Of a DNA stretch of 64,000 bases, positions 8,341-16,617 are shown in pieces (the stretch's first letter is position 1; each line of letters starts with the position of its first letter). Source of the DNA: Dehalococcoidia bacterium (GTDB taxonomy: Bacteria > Chloroflexota > Dehalococcoidia > Lucifugimonadales > Lucifugimonadaceae); assembly GCA_012959765.1 (NCBI GenBank), contig DUCO01000040.1, forward strand, positions 1 to 64,000, written 5' to 3'. The position numbers and the translations under genes are program-made. Under the pieces are notes generated by a model, which was given only the letters and a program-made list of their open reading frames with translations, was not told the origin of the DNA and did no database searches.

Positions 8341-9981
8341 TCAGGGCATGTACTGATCGATTCCTTCAGTAACGGGTGCCGGACCAGACGGGAACACAGC
8401 CGTCTTGGCTCTGTCGGCGCCAACAACAAGGATGTAGCAATCATCGGCCTCGTTCATGATCGGCACGGTGATCTCCAGCAGTTGCTGCTCCGTGAGTTTC
8501 TCAAGCCACTTCCAGTGATCGTGAACTCGTGCTTCACCTTCCAACGGCATGTACTGCATCAGCTTCCCAACACTGCCCCTTGCATGTTCATGGATGTACT
8601 CCTTTGCCTCTTGCTTCGAGAAGCCCTGAGTACCTACGGGTCTCGCCACATCAGGTGGCATGAGTATCAGGCGTTCCTGTCCACTTCTGGGGCTTTGCAA
8701 GCTCATGGTTCCGAAGGTCAAACCGTACGCAAGGTTCTTTAGTAACCCCTTAGCTGTGTGGTTTCCCTGATCCTGAACGTCGAGTTCACCGTCGGTTACA
8801 AAAATGCTAACCGTGCTTTCACCGGCTGCGAATCCTTGATCGACATGGAACGGCTGCCATGGACTGGCGTCTTCGTTTTCTGCGATGCACTGGATGAACT
8901 TTCGGGAAGTCCCGATCGTGTCCATGTCCATCTTGTTCAAGTACCAGTGCCCAATGTTCCTGAAACACAATGCGAACGCGCGGCCGATCAGGGTGTTGAT
9001 CTGGTTGTCTCGCCCCGGACCAAGTGCAGATCCGGGGTTGAGCCCGAGTTGCTTGGTTACGGGGCCATTAACGATAAGCAGCGGTGCCTGGGGGCTTGTC
9101 GACATAAGCAGTGACTTTCCGCCCTGCCCTCCAAGCTTCGATAGCGCCTTCACCGCCGCGATAACCACCGGCAGATGCTCGGGTTTTGCTCCCGCCATTA
9201 CCGAGTTGATGGCGATCTTCTCGACTGTTGCAACTCCAAATCCCGGGGGCATATCGCAGACGATGTGATCGGACGGTAGGTTAGTGCCCTTCAGCATTTC
9301 GGCTACCGCTTCGGGAGTTGCGGGCTGCAGGAACAGACCGTCGCCGAGGTCCTCGTTGATGAACTCCTGGTTCATCTTCAGGATCGAGTCGTACCTGTCT
9401 TCGCCCTCGTATCGACGAGTGTCGACTGCTTCCGACTCTTCTCGTGCGTCAATGGATGACGTGAGTGAACCGATCAGATCGTCGATAGCGTCTTCCGTCT
9501 GGGCGCGACAGGTTTCTGGGTCGAGGTTTCTGTAAATATGTGGAACGACGACCCACTGGAGGTCGGGCATTCCGAATGCTCGAGAACTTGCTACTGCGTC
9601 GCTTTCAAAGCGACCAGAAACAATGGCAACACCAGGCTTGCCCATCTTCTCGACCATAATCATGTCGTGGATCATCCACGACGCGCAGGTCCCTCAGTCG
9701 GCTGTGGCGCCAATAATGACGTCACACTCCTCCCCTGCTTGCTGAACTATTGCTGGCGGGGTCGGATAGTTACCGCCTGTGTAGAAGTTGACGCTGACGT
9801 TGTCGTAGCGTTCCTGAAGCATTTCGCCGGCACGTTTGAGCGCAATGTCGCCCCCGTGCGTACCGCTCCAGATCAGCCCAACTGTTTTGTTGTCGAGCGA
9901 GCCGGGTCGATTGCTGGCGCTGATGGCGTTAAGCACGCCTCTCTGCACAGCGACCGGATTACTTACTTCGAGTAGATGCAT
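8341..9981 (-). CDS. UGSC-family selenoprotein (Sec at codon 96, read through UGA)
   Basis: The track shows two ORFs (9694-10104 and 8341-9675) in the same frame, separated only by TGA at 9694-9696. Read as Sec they give one protein of about 546 residues with the core GATAD-Sec-GTCASW, matching the Sec/Cys-Gly-Ser-Cys motif of the UGSC (seleno)protein family, whose biochemical role is not established. The following residues (ASWMIHDMIMVEK..GKPGVAI) also fit the family. A 7-bp hairpin starts 12 nt after the UGA (separate entry). Start ATG 9981 is chosen because AAGGA lies upstream and MHLLEV begins a compact domain; the track start adds 41 unlikely residues. A long C-terminal domain (about residues 180-546) follows, function unknown. 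A terminator lies downstream. Confidence 0.87.
9664..9682 (-). promoter_or_regulatory. Putative bacterial SECIS hairpin of the UGSC selenoprotein
   Basis: On the minus strand GTCGTGG-ATGAT-CCACGAC forms a perfect 7-bp stem with a 5-nt apical loop. It begins 12 nt after the UGA, and the loop centre is about 21 nt away, the geometry known for bacterial SECIS elements bound by SelB. Apical-loop sequence matches to known SECIS are weak, so the call rests on position and the Sec-family context. Confidence 0.65.
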
Positions 9982-10145
9982 CTTCGCGTCCTTGTGGCGG
10001 GTTGCGCCCTGTTTAGGAGTTGGAATTTCCGTGTGGCGGCAGGATAGCACCGATGGCGCACAACGAGCAGCAGGCATAAACTCGCACCGCGTTTTCGTTC
10101 GCAATTATCAATGTCGGTGCTATTGCCATGCACATGGAGCCTGTA

Positions 10146-10541
10146 ATGAAGTTTCTAGGAGTCGATCACATCGACATTATCGTAAGCGATCTCGAACAAT
10201 CGATTGCTTACTACAGGAAGTACGGTATGCACCCCGAAGGCACGGTTGATGCCGGCGAGACGGTGTTCCTGTGGAATGGGGACGATGATCGACCAGTGCG
10301 GATCGAACTGCACAAGCAGCAGGAAGGTCAGACACTGGGAATCGATCACCTTTCCTTCCATGTTGACGATCCCATCCAGGCGCAAAAAGAGATCGAGTTC
10401 CTTGGCGGGGTCGATTTCCTGTTCGAGCCGTTCGAGAACCAGCAGTCGGGACGAACGATATCAAACAGTTACGACCCGGATGGGGTACAGATTCAGATGG
10501 CTCGGCAAACGGGTACCGGCACCTACAAGAACTGGGAATAG
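10146..10541 (+). CDS. VOC-superfamily (glyoxalase/dioxygenase-like) metalloprotein
   Basis: 131 residues with two beta-alpha-beta-beta-beta halves: GVDHIDIIVSDLEQSIAYY at the N-terminus and GIDHLSFHVDD in the middle, ending in YDPDGVQIQMA. The two His and the late Glu/Gln positions are the usual metal ligands of VOC enzymes (lactoylglutathione lyase, methylmalonyl-CoA epimerase, ring-cleaving dioxygenases). The reaction cannot be told from sequence. Start 10146 is preferred over 10128 because GGAG ends 6 nt upstream. Only six bases separate it from the ceramidase-like gene, so the two form an operon with the dehydrogenase after it. Confidence 0.85.
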   Translation: MKFLGVDHIDIIVSDLEQSIAYYRKYGMHPEGTVDAGETVFLWNGDDDRPVRIELHKQQEGQTLGIDHLSFHVDDPIQAQKEIEFLGGVDFLFEPFENQQSGRTISNSYDPDGVQIQMARQTGTGTYKNWE

Positions 10542-10547
10542 ATCGAT

Positions 10548-11918
10548 ATGGCTGATTCGAGTGTACGAATTGGGAGGCGCACTTTTAGCGGCGCTGCCAG
10601 AACGGTTATCACACCGCCGGTTGGCTACCCGATGGGTAACTGGGGGCTTCGTCAGGGTGTTGCAAAGGGCATTTACAGGGACATCCACGCACGGGCAGTA
10701 GTGTTCGAGCGGGATGGTCTTTCACTGGCGATCGTTTCACTGGAAATCGCCGGGCTTACTTCAGAGACAGTTCAGGCGATCAAGTCCCGAATACTTCAGG
10801 TGGCGGGGATACCCCTCGACAACGTTTTACTGAACTTCACGCACAATCACACGTCACCCGACACGATTGTTACGCTGCCGCGAGAGTGGATGACGTGGAC
10901 TACGTGGCTTGCCGATCAGGTAGCTGGAGTTGTGTTTAATGCGGCGAATCAGGCGGTTTCGGCTTCGATTGGCGCGGGGCTTGGGTCTTTTGATGGGTGG
11001 ACGGTTAATCGGCAGTATCCGGAAAAACCAATCGATACCGAAGTCGGTGTGATGTGTGTCGATGACGATGAGGGTGTGCCGATCGCTCGACTGGTGAATT
11101 TTGCGTGCCACGGAGTTGCCGATGGTGGTCAGTACCTCGAATGGTCTGGTGATTTCGCAGGCGAAATGTCGGCTGAAATCGAGGATCAGCTACCCGGCGT
11201 TGTGGCGGTTTATGTCCAGGGGGCAGCGGGAGATATTCATCCGTTCGACTGGTGGTTCGGTAACAATGCGTCTGAGCACCTTCACTCGCATGAAGACACA
11301 GCACTTCTTGGTAAGAGTCTGGCGAACGCTGCGCTGATGATTGCGAGCGAGGTGAAGGCATCGCCCGATGCGGTGCTCGGTGTTGTGAACGGACCGGCTA
11401 AACTACCGCGCCACCAGGTGAACTGGTCGTTAGACGAGGCGCTGGAGAACCGGTCGAGTCTTGAGAGTTCGCTTGGGAAGTACTCGGGCGAAACGTGGCT
11501 GCCCGGAACCACTACGGCAAACACGGCCGAGCGTCACCCTGAACTCTACGGTTGGGGCAACAACGAAGTGGGTTTGGTCAGCAACCAGAATCAACCGGAC
11601 GTTCCAATTTCTATCAGGGGATTCCGCATTGGCGATACGTTGATCTCTGCTCACGCCGGTGAGCTTTTCAACGAGCTCGGTACCGAAATCAAAGATGCTT
11701 TCCCAGCACATCGACCCTGGGTCGCCAGTTATTGCGACGACTACATCGGATATATCTCGACCCGACAGCCCCACGAAGAAATCAAAGCGATTCCGGTGAC
11801 TGAAATTGTCGATATGAAAAAGTACCGACGCTACTACGGAACAACGACGAGTCCGTACGCCCCTGAAGCCGGTGAAGCACTCGTCAAAACTGCGATCGAA
11901 GCCCTAAACAAGCTCTAG
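10548..11918 (+). CDS. Neutral/alkaline non-lysosomal ceramidase-like hydrolase
   Basis: 456 residues resembling the N-terminal catalytic domain of neutral ceramidases (hydrolysis of amide bonds in N-acyl lipids). Seen: GAARTVITPPVGYPMGNWG at the start, the metal-site segment LLNFTHNHTSPD, LVNFACHGV, then YVQGAAGDIHP. The last matches the family's GxxGDxxP block with the nucleophilic serine replaced or displaced, so activity on ceramide is not assured. No signal peptide is visible, whereas classic ceramidases are secreted. The second gene of the VOC, ceramidase-like, dehydrogenase run. Many Chloroflexota and planctomycete homologues are annotated only as hypothetical. Confidence 0.8.
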   Translation: MADSSVRIGRRTFSGAARTVITPPVGYPMGNWGLRQGVAKGIYRDIHARAVVFERDGLSLAIVSLEIAGLTSETVQAIKSRILQVAGIPLDNVLLNFTHNHTSPDTIVTLPREWMTWTTWLADQVAGVVFNAANQAVSASIGAGLGSFDGWTVNRQYPEKPIDTEVGVMCVDDDEGVPIARLVNFACHGVADGGQYLEWSGDFAGEMSAEIEDQLPGVVAVYVQGAAGDIHPFDWWFGNNASEHLHSHEDTALLGKSLANAALMIASEVKASPDAVLGVVNGPAKLPRHQVNWSLDEALENRSSLESSLGKYSGETWLPGTTTANTAERHPELYGWGNNEVGLVSNQNQPDVPISIRGFRIGDTLISAHAGELFNELGTEIKDAFPAHRPWVASYCDDYIGYISTRQPHEEIKAIPVTEIVDMKKYRRYYGTTTSPYAPEAGEALVKTAIEALNKL

Positions 11919-11942
11919 CTGAAGCGAAATTTTCTGAAATCT

Positions 11943-12905
11943 ATGAAAGCACTTTTACTCGCCGATTTCGGTGCCCCCTACTACCCTGCTCTCCGTGACG
12001 AGCACCCTGCTATTGAACTGGTTGAGGCGTACTCGAACGAAGACATTCTCAGCGAAGTCGGCTCTGCCGAAGCCGTGTTCGGCTACCTGACTGCCGAACA
12101 GTTCGAAGCGGCGAAGAACTTGAAGTGGATTCAAACGCTTGATGCCGGGATGGAGGGTCTGTTCAACGCAGTACCGGGCATCGTCGATACCGATGTTGAA
12201 GTAACCAACGCTCGTGGTGCGGGTGCGCCGATGATCGGTGAGCACGGTGTTGCGTTGATGTTGGCGCTCGCCCGGCAGTTGCCGAAGTTCTGGGCCGACA
12301 AGTCGGATCACAAGTGGGATCAGGACGGTGCGCTTCAAGTCGTTGAATACCTCGGGAATAAGACGTGCGGGATCGTTGGGCTTGGCAAGTCGGGTCGGGA
12401 GATCGGGTGGAGGGCTAAGGCTCTCGGCATGAACGTAATCGCTGTGGATGAACAGCCGGTTGATGGCGATCCGATCGTCGAAGACGTGTGGGGCCGTTCG
12501 AGGCTCAACGACCTGCTTGAGCAGTCGGACTACGTAGTGGTGACGGCGCCTTACACGCCTCGAAACGAGAACATGATCGGCGCAGCTGAGTTGGCATTAA
12601 TGAAGCCCACGGCGAGGCTTGTCGTTACTTCTCGGGGCCGGCTCGTGGAGCACAACGCGCTGGTTGCCGCGTTGAAGTCTGGGCAGATCGCCGGAGCGGG
12701 TCTCGACACGACTGTTGTTGAGCCGTTGCCAGCAGATAACGAACTGTGGGACCTGCCGAACGTGATCATCACACCGCACATCGCTGGTAACTCGGAGCAG
12801 GAGTTGCTGGACAAGCGAACCGTGGATATCTTCGCCGAGAACCTGCGACGGTACGTATCGGGGCAACCGCTGATTAACATAGTCGATAAGCAGTTGCAGT
12901 ACTGA
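11943..12905 (+). CDS. D-2-hydroxyacid dehydrogenase (NAD-binding, PGDH/GyaR-like)
   Basis: 320 residues. The nucleotide-binding fold carries GIVGLGKSGREIGW (GxGxxG, about residues 140-153). The catalytic triad of the family is recognisable: Arg in VVTSRGRLVEHNALV, Glu in LDTTVVEPLP and His in IITPHIAGNS. It interconverts a 2-oxoacid and a D-2-hydroxyacid with NAD(P)H; substrate unknown. It sits 24 nt after the ceramidase-like gene in the same orientation and converges with the metallophosphoesterase gene. Family assignment is firm; the acid it uses cannot be read from sequence. Confidence 0.9.
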   Translation: MKALLLADFGAPYYPALRDEHPAIELVEAYSNEDILSEVGSAEAVFGYLTAEQFEAAKNLKWIQTLDAGMEGLFNAVPGIVDTDVEVTNARGAGAPMIGEHGVALMLALARQLPKFWADKSDHKWDQDGALQVVEYLGNKTCGIVGLGKSGREIGWRAKALGMNVIAVDEQPVDGDPIVEDVWGRSRLNDLLEQSDYVVVTAPYTPRNENMIGAAELALMKPTARLVVTSRGRLVEHNALVAALKSGQIAGAGLDTTVVEPLPADNELWDLPNVIITPHIAGNSEQELLDKRTVDIFAENLRRYVSGQPLINIVDKQLQY

Positions 12906-12933
12906 ACGAGCCTGCTTACGAGGCTAAAGACGG

Positions 12934-14094
12934 CTAGTCGATTCCCAGTTCGATAAGTGTCACTTCCGGTGGGACACCAAGTCGCGCTGGAAGTATCCCA
13001 ACGCCGATGCCGGGGGTGACGATCAGCGTCGTTTTGGCACGGTCGTATCTACCCAGGAAATACTTTGCTGCGAGCCGCCCTACGTTCAGCCACCGGCCTG
13101 TGAACGGCACAGCGAGTTGCCCGCCGTGAGTATGGCCCGCAACTACCAGATCGGCTCCGTACTCGGCGCAAAGTTCGAAGATGTCCGGGTGATGACTCGC
13201 CACCAGTTTGAAATCGGCTGAGGTCTGCGAAATTTCGTACTTGAGCACCTGCTCTGCGAAGCGGCCGGTCTGGGCATCCCACCATTCCGCAGGGCTTTCA
13301 ATGCCTGTTATCTGGAGTGAGAAGACATTTCCAGACGGTTCGAACTCGATGACTACCGAATTGTTGCTCAGAAGGTTTATGGACTGATCGGCTTCAAATC
13401 CTTCGACTATTCGATGGGATTCCGACGCACCTATGTCGTGATTTCCTAGCACAGCGAATACTCCGTGCTTTGCTTTCAGGTTGGTGATTTCAGCCAGAAG
13501 TTCATCAGCCAATCCACCGTCGTGATCAACATAGTCGCCGAGTAGAAGCACGATATCTGGCGATTGAGCATTCGATATTTCGACTGCCTTTCGAATATGA
13601 TTGGCAGAAACGAATTCGCCCTGATGCAGGTCCGACAGGGCTGTTATGCGGACGGTGGTTTCCGCTTCGGTGTTCCCTAACTTGTAATTGCGAACCTTGA
13701 TTCGAGTGCGCCCAAGGGTGAACGCATAGGTGCTCACCGCGAGTGCAATAGCGCCCGATGCCCAAAAAATAGACTGCCCAACGGTGTTTTCAGCGGTATC
13801 GGGTATAAACGCGACAACGATGAGTGCAATCAGCCCAGTCGCTGCCCATCCAAGGCCTGCAGAACGCAAAGTATGTGCAACCCATACGAGTCCTCGTATC
13901 GACAGAAAATCGCCGAGTCGCTCAAATTCGCTCACAACCAGAAGTGCCAGTAGCAGGATGACGATCACCGGTGCCGCGGTGTCCCACGACGAATCATGAA
14001 GCAGGCGTGCTTCGAAGTAGACGGTTAAAAGGCCAAGCAACTGCCCAACTCTCATAATTTTCGCTACACCGAGTTTGCGCACCAGTACCGTCAA
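12934..14094 (-). CDS. Membrane-anchored metallophosphoesterase (calcineurin-like)
   Basis: 386 residues. Four hydrophobic segments fill about residues 15-125. The C-terminal two thirds hold the dimetal phosphoesterase motifs in order: ALSDLHQGEF, LLGDYVDHDGG, VLGNHDIG, ASHHPDIF and VAGHTHGGQ. This layout is that of YkuE/YaeI-like membrane phosphodiesterases, proposed to act on lipid phosphoesters such as UDP-2,3-diacylglucosamine-type or other phosphates; the substrate here is unknown. The start is uncertain by a few codons (an internal Met at residue 14 precedes the first membrane segment). It stands alone, divergent from the MBL hydrolase gene. Confidence 0.88.
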   Translation of the reverse strand: MTVLVRKLGVAKIMRVGQLLGLLTVYFEARLLHDSSWDTAAPVIVILLLALLVVSEFERLGDFLSIRGLVWVAHTLRSAGLGWAATGLIALIVVAFIPDTAENTVGQSIFWASGAIALAVSTYAFTLGRTRIKVRNYKLGNTEAETTVRITALSDLHQGEFVSANHIRKAVEISNAQSPDIVLLLGDYVDHDGGLADELLAEITNLKAKHGVFAVLGNHDIGASESHRIVEGFEADQSINLLSNNSVVIEFEPSGNVFSLQITGIESPAEWWDAQTGRFAEQVLKYEISQTSADFKLVASHHPDIFELCAEYGADLVVAGHTHGGQLAVPFTGRWLNVGRLAAKYFLGRYDRAKTTLIVTPGIGVGILPARLGVPPEVTLIELGID

Positions 14095-14347
14095 GGTTTC
14101 AATCCATTCATCTGATCAGTGATGTTTTACGTTGCCCCGGGCACTACTGACGACAGTGATTGTTCCATCGGCGAGTAAATACGTTCAATCGATTATCTCG
14201 ATTCCCGGTTCGATATGTTGCTATTGTTTCGTGTTCCTTTTCTGTAAGCCATGCAGGTCTTTGCAGCATTATTCACGCCGCCAAGCAAGTGGGAATCAGC
14301 TAAATTCTGCTCAGTGATACGGGTCGAATTGTTTGTAGGAGGATCGA

Positions 14348-15220
14348 ATGGCTCCCAGAGTGATAATGCTGTGCACCGGCACGCCAGCGCCCGATATGGC
14401 GCATTGGGGCTCGTCATTTTTGGTGGGTATCGGCGACGAGTGGCTCATGTTCGATTGCGGACACGGGGCCAACTACAAGCTCCACAAAGCCGGATTCCAA
14501 GCGACTCAGGTTGATCGGATGTTCTTCACTCACCACCACTCTGATCACGATGCCGACTATCCGTCGTTTCTGCTCACCCGCTTCGATATGTCGATCGGGA
14601 AAGAAAGTGAGTTGGAGGTTTACGGCCCCAAGCTCACCGAGCAATTGACTGAGCGATTACTTGGCGAACCTAACGGTGCTTACTGGCACGACATCGTCGC
14701 TCGCACAAAACACCCTCTTAGCGTTGCGGCCTATGTTGAGCGAGGAGGGATTCCACCTCGCAAACCACCGAAGATTCACGCTCGCGATATCGGGCCGGGA
14801 ACGGTTGCTACGGGTAAGAACTGGGAGATCACTGCCGTGGAGGTTGATCACGTTCAGCCATATCTCGATTCTCTCGCCTACCGTATTGATTCCGATGAAG
14901 GGTCGATTGTTTTCTCTGGCGATACGAGCCCATGTAAGTCGCTAACCGATCTGGCAACGGGTGCTGATCTTCTGGTTATGGAGTGCATCAAGATCGATGA
15001 GGACATGATCCCCGGGTCGCCGAGTTACGACACTGAAACGGGTACGTTCGGTGCTGCTCAGACTGCCAAGGACGCAGGTGTGAAGCGGTTAGCACTGGTG
15101 CATCAGCAGGGCAAGATGGAAGAGCCGGTGCGGAAGTCGCAGGCGTTGTTCGAGGTGAAGAGCGTGTATGACGGTCCGGTCATCTGGGGCGAAGAGCTTC
15201 TAGAAGTCCCCTGGGAGTAG
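14348..15220 (+). CDS. MBL-fold metallohydrolase (RNase Z-like family)
   Basis: 290 residues. Zinc-binding motif HHHSDHD near residue 60, a second metal Asp in FSGDTSPCKS, and a C-terminal His in ALVHQ. The arrangement resembles tRNase Z and related arylsulfatase/phosphodiesterase-type beta-lactamase-fold proteins. The flexible-arm exosite of true tRNase Z is not evident, so a catabolic hydrolase is as likely. A strong AGGAGG lies 5 nt before ATG 14348. It is a single-gene transcription unit, followed by a short hairpin with a T-run. Confidence 0.85.
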   Translation: MAPRVIMLCTGTPAPDMAHWGSSFLVGIGDEWLMFDCGHGANYKLHKAGFQATQVDRMFFTHHHSDHDADYPSFLLTRFDMSIGKESELEVYGPKLTEQLTERLLGEPNGAYWHDIVARTKHPLSVAAYVERGGIPPRKPPKIHARDIGPGTVATGKNWEITAVEVDHVQPYLDSLAYRIDSDEGSIVFSGDTSPCKSLTDLATGADLLVMECIKIDEDMIPGSPSYDTETGTFGAAQTAKDAGVKRLALVHQQGKMEEPVRKSQALFEVKSVYDGPVIWGEELLEVPWE

Positions 15221-15238
15221 GTGCCTGGGGCACGTTTT
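15221..15238 (+). terminator. Short hairpin with T-run after the MBL gene
   Basis: GTGCC-TGG-GGCAC followed by GTTTTGG directly after the stop codon. The stem is only 5 bp, so it is a weak terminator candidate. Confidence 0.45.
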
Positions 15239-15287
15239 GGATTGGGGTGTTGGCTGAGGTTGGACGCTAATTTACTTTGGCGTTTGG

Positions 15288-16415
15288 CTAGAACCGGTCG
15301 ATTCTAAGCAGGTCGATGTTGTGATTCGTCGCGCCGTTAATCGCCAGATCGCCGAGTATTTCGCCTACTACGCTGGCGAACTTGAAGCCGTGTCCTGAGA
15401 ACCCTGCGGCGATGGCAACCTGAGGCAGACCCGGCACCGTATCGATGATGAAGTGCTCGTCGGGCGTGTTGGTGAACATGCAGGTCTTTAAAGTCATCAG
15501 CGTTCCGTTGGCTTTCGGAAAGTATCTGGCTGTCGCTGTTCGCAGTATTTCCTCGTCTTCTCGAGTTACGCCTTGCTCCAGGTGATCGGGATCTACGACT
15601 TCTTCGAGGTGGTGATAGCGGCCAACCTTGAATCCGGGTATGCCGAAAACTGGGAAGCCGTAGTACCGGCCTTCCTCGAAGTAGGCGTTGAACACAGGGA
15701 AGACGTCTGGAGTGAACAGTGAGGGATCTTCAGGCTGCAGCCATGCCAGAACCTGTCGTTCGGGCACTGCGAGTTCTTCAAGCGAGGGCATCATTCCGGC
15801 AGCCCACGCGCCAGCGGTGACCACGAGTCGGTCGGCCGTGTACTCCGCCCTGTCTGTGAACACACGAACGCCGTCGCCTTCAGGTTCCCATTTCACTACT
15901 GATTCTCGGGCATGAATCTCCGCTCCTTCAGCAACGGCGGCATTTACATAAGCGACGATCGATCGTTCAGAAAGTACGAATCCGCCATCCTGTTGCAGCA
16001 GTCCCATCTGCCCGACAGGCATGTTGTAGCCGGGGAAACGATCGTTGATCTGCTGATAATTCAGTACTTCGTGCGGGATATCGTGTTCAAGGCACGATTC
16101 GAGTGAGCCTTCGAACACCTCGTGTCCAGATGGCGCAGTATCGATCGATCCGGTTTTAAACAGAAGCTGCTCGCCTGCTATTTTTTCAATATCCGCCCAC
16201 ATCTCGTAGGCCCGCCGGAGCAAAGGCACATAAGAAGTATCTTCGTAGTAGGCGAGCCTGATTATTCGGTTTACGCCGTGAGACGACCCTTCGGCGTGTG
16301 GGATGTCGAACTGCTCTAGCCCAAGAACTCGTTGTCCACGTTTCGCGAGGTTGTACACGGCGGAGCTACCCATTCCGCCAACACCGATAACTATGCAATC
16401 AATTTTTTGAGCCAA
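15288..16415 (-). CDS. FAD-dependent amine oxidase (monomeric sarcosine / N-methyltryptophan oxidase family)
   Basis: 375 residues, the typical length. The N-terminal FAD-binding motif is IVIGVGGMGSSAVYNLAKRG. The block SSHGVNRIIRLAYYED follows, then the segment KTCMFTNTPDEHFIID, where the Cys corresponds to the residue that covalently binds FAD in monomeric sarcosine oxidase. The C-terminal GFSGHGFKFASVVGEIL is also as in the family. It oxidises N-methylated or secondary amines to imines with release of H2O2. It is a single gene, divergent from the sulfatase across about 200 nt. The exact amine is not predictable. Confidence 0.92.
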   Translation of the reverse strand: MAQKIDCIVIGVGGMGSSAVYNLAKRGQRVLGLEQFDIPHAEGSSHGVNRIIRLAYYEDTSYVPLLRRAYEMWADIEKIAGEQLLFKTGSIDTAPSGHEVFEGSLESCLEHDIPHEVLNYQQINDRFPGYNMPVGQMGLLQQDGGFVLSERSIVAYVNAAVAEGAEIHARESVVKWEPEGDGVRVFTDRAEYTADRLVVTAGAWAAGMMPSLEELAVPERQVLAWLQPEDPSLFTPDVFPVFNAYFEEGRYYGFPVFGIPGFKVGRYHHLEEVVDPDHLEQGVTREDEEILRTATARYFPKANGTLMTLKTCMFTNTPDEHFIIDTVPGLPQVAIAAGFSGHGFKFASVVGEILGDLAINGATNHNIDLLRIDRF

Positions 16416-16617
16416 CAGTGAATCTCCAACGTTCTACGCACTCACAGGCATATATCGAGCGAGTTGGTACAACTTCCAACTAATTCATCTGGAGGCGAAC
16501 TTAGCACAGCAATCTTGCAATTCGAATGCGTTCCGACGCCGGGCAAGAGTAAAGTTTCCGTTCATCGACCAGTGCGTTAACGTAAACGTATTCCCAACAC
16601 AAGGATTTCAGCCAGAG

